Below the pieces are notes generated by a model, which saw only the letters and a list, made by a program, of their open reading frames with translations, was not told where the DNA came from and did not search any database. A stretch of 64,000 nt of DNA, from positions 4,951,001 to 5,015,000 of the forward strand of contig OY282353.1 of assembly GCA_958295465.1 (NCBI GenBank). The letters run 5' to 3'. Within the stretch, counting starts at the first letter, position 1. Every line of letters begins with the position of its first letter. The position numbers and the translations under genes are program-made. The stretch is from an uncultured Gammaproteobacteria bacterium. Its GTDB lineage: Bacteria; Pseudomonadota; Gammaproteobacteria; HK1. Below, piece by piece: positions 63,167 to 64,000 of this stretch.

Positions 63167-64000
63167 GGACGTGCGCCGCGGGCGTCCGGGCCGGGCCGTT
63201 CGCTGGATTCGGTCAGGCCCGGCGCGACGGTCGCGCGCGATGCGTCCCGAGCAATCCCGTCGTCCGGCGCTCTCCCCGGGCCGCGTTCCACTGCCGCGCG
63301 CACGTCGTTCGCCGGCGTGTCGGGATTGGTCCGCGTCCCGGAGTCGATCGGCACCGGCTCGGCGAGGGCGTCGTGATGGTGGTCGTGGGAATGCTCATAG
63401 ACCGCGAGGGTGTTCGCCACGTGGCGGCCGAACAGGGAGACGAATGCCGGATCGCGCGTGATCGCCCGCGGATGACCGGTGCAGCAGACGTGACGATTGA
63501 TGCACACCACGGTGTCCGTGGCGGCCATGACCAGGTGCAGGTCATGCGAGACGAGCAGCACCCCGCAGCCGTATCGATCCCGTATCGTGGCGATCAGGCG
63601 GTAGAGTTCGCTCTGGCTCGTGACATCGACACCCGCGAGGGGCTCGTCGAGCACGAGCAGCCCGGGCTCGCGCAAGAGCGCTCTGGCAAGCAGCACGCGA
63701 TGTAGCTCCCCTCCCGAGATCTCGGACAGGGGATGGTCGAGGATCGCACCGGCACCGACCTCGGCAAGCAGTGTGTCCAACCGCCCGCGAGTCGCCGGCG
63801 CACCAACGGTCAGGAAGCGCCGCACGGTCATCGGTAGCACCGGATCGCGATCCACGTGCTGCGGCGCATAGCCGATGCGAAGGCCGGGCGCGCGCACCAC
63901 CCGGCCGCGGCTCGGCCGGACGATGCCGAGCAGCACGCGGACCAGGGTCGACTTTCCCGCGCCGTTGAGACCGACCAAGGTCACGATCTCGCCGGCGTGG
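63163..64000 (-). CDS. znuC: Zinc ABC transporter ATP-binding protein (5' end outside window)
   Basis: The open frame enters from the right edge just before Walker A (HAGEIVTLVGLNGAGKST), so the first ~30-40 residues are missing. Q-loop YAPQHVDRD, signature ISGGELHRVLLARAL, Walker B LLVLDEPLAGVD and switch LVSHDLHLV follow. RHVCCTGHP and ALFG-like VSLFGRHVANTLAVYEHSHDHHHD match the ZnuC C terminus. A further ~60-residue disordered Asp/Pro/Arg tail is unusual. It is followed by znuB in a four-base overlap. Confidence 0.92.
   Translation of the reverse strand, partial: HAGEIVTLVGLNGAGKSTLVRVLLGIVRPSRGRVVRAPGLRIGYAPQHVDRDPVLPMTVRRFLTVGAPATRGRLDTLLAEVGAGAILDHPLSEISGGELHRVLLARALLREPGLLVLDEPLAGVDVTSQSELYRLIATIRDRYGCGVLLVSHDLHLVMAATDTVVCINRHVCCTGHPRAITRDPAFVSLFGRHVANTLAVYEHSHDHHHDALAEPVPIDSGTRTNPDTPANDVRAAVERGPGRAPDDGIARDASRATVAPGLTESSERPGPDARGARP

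Overview
The window is a GC-rich, densely packed stretch of what is most likely a gammaproteobacterial chromosome. The evidence is leuS-lptE-holA-proA-nadD-rsfS in one direction with rlmH and maf further on, lptM-lysA, class I glnA, aceK, class II fumC and Zn uptake genes. Many genes end in TGATG or GTGA overlaps. Several genes are broken (imelysin, hicA, DUF1513, an oligopeptide-type ABC ATPase, a GNAT enzyme), which suggests ongoing genome erosion, as in a host-associated or recently niche-restricted lineage. The lineage is my inference. I cannot exclude that some single-base frameshifts are assembly errors. Layout. 1-5.3 kb: a methyltransferase running off the left edge, an EamA exporter, a CitE-like lyase and an ABC-2 exporter pair, all on the minus strand. 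5.9-15.4 kb, plus strand: a D-aminoacylase-type amidohydrolase, cinA, lptM-lysA, a PP-loop tRNA-thiolation-like protein, a TusA-like carrier, a CDF metal exporter and glnA. Three copies of a ~120 bp intergenic repeat lie between these genes. 15.75-16.2 kb: a peroxiredoxin whose peroxidatic cysteine codon is an in-frame UGA followed by a SECIS-like hairpin, i.e. a probable selenoprotein. 16.3-20.2 kb: an MFS carrier and a purine-catabolism set (xdhA, uraH, a flavin/heme split-barrel protein). 20.8-24 kb: a short nucleotidyltransferase, a periplasmic cyclophilin and aceK. 24-31.2 kb, minus strand: the methanethiol oxidase cluster mtoX-SCO1/SenC-MauG, then a DAO-type flavoenzyme and hyuA. 31.3-39.2 kb: enzymes for CoA-thioester and aromatic/xenobiotic catabolism (AhpD-like, GST, FAH, enoyl-CoA hydratase, acyl-CoA ligase, MaoC, CaiB). 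39.2-52.2 kb: the conserved housekeeping block maf-rlmH-[insert]-rsfS-nadD-proA-holA-lptE-leuS. Between rlmH and rsfS lies a ~3.9 kb insert: a conserved hypothetical gene, a Fur-box-preceded imelysin remnant, hicB with a frameshifted hicA, DUF2325, and a broken DUF1513 gene. ProA carries three in-frame 75 bp palindromic repeats at its N terminus. 52.5-64 kb: a Uma2 protein next to an adenine-rich sequence that looks like a diversity-generating-retroelement template or variable repeat, an MscS channel, a double VOC protein, an enol-lactonase-like hydrolase, a ferredoxin/Rieske oxygenase pair, a frameshifted ABC ATPase, fumC, a cupin, and znuB/znuC running off the right edge. The strongest candidates for something unusual are the UGA-containing peroxiredoxin, the orphan DGR-like repeat, the palindromic repeats inside proA, and the decaying iron locus wedged into the rlmH-rsfS block.
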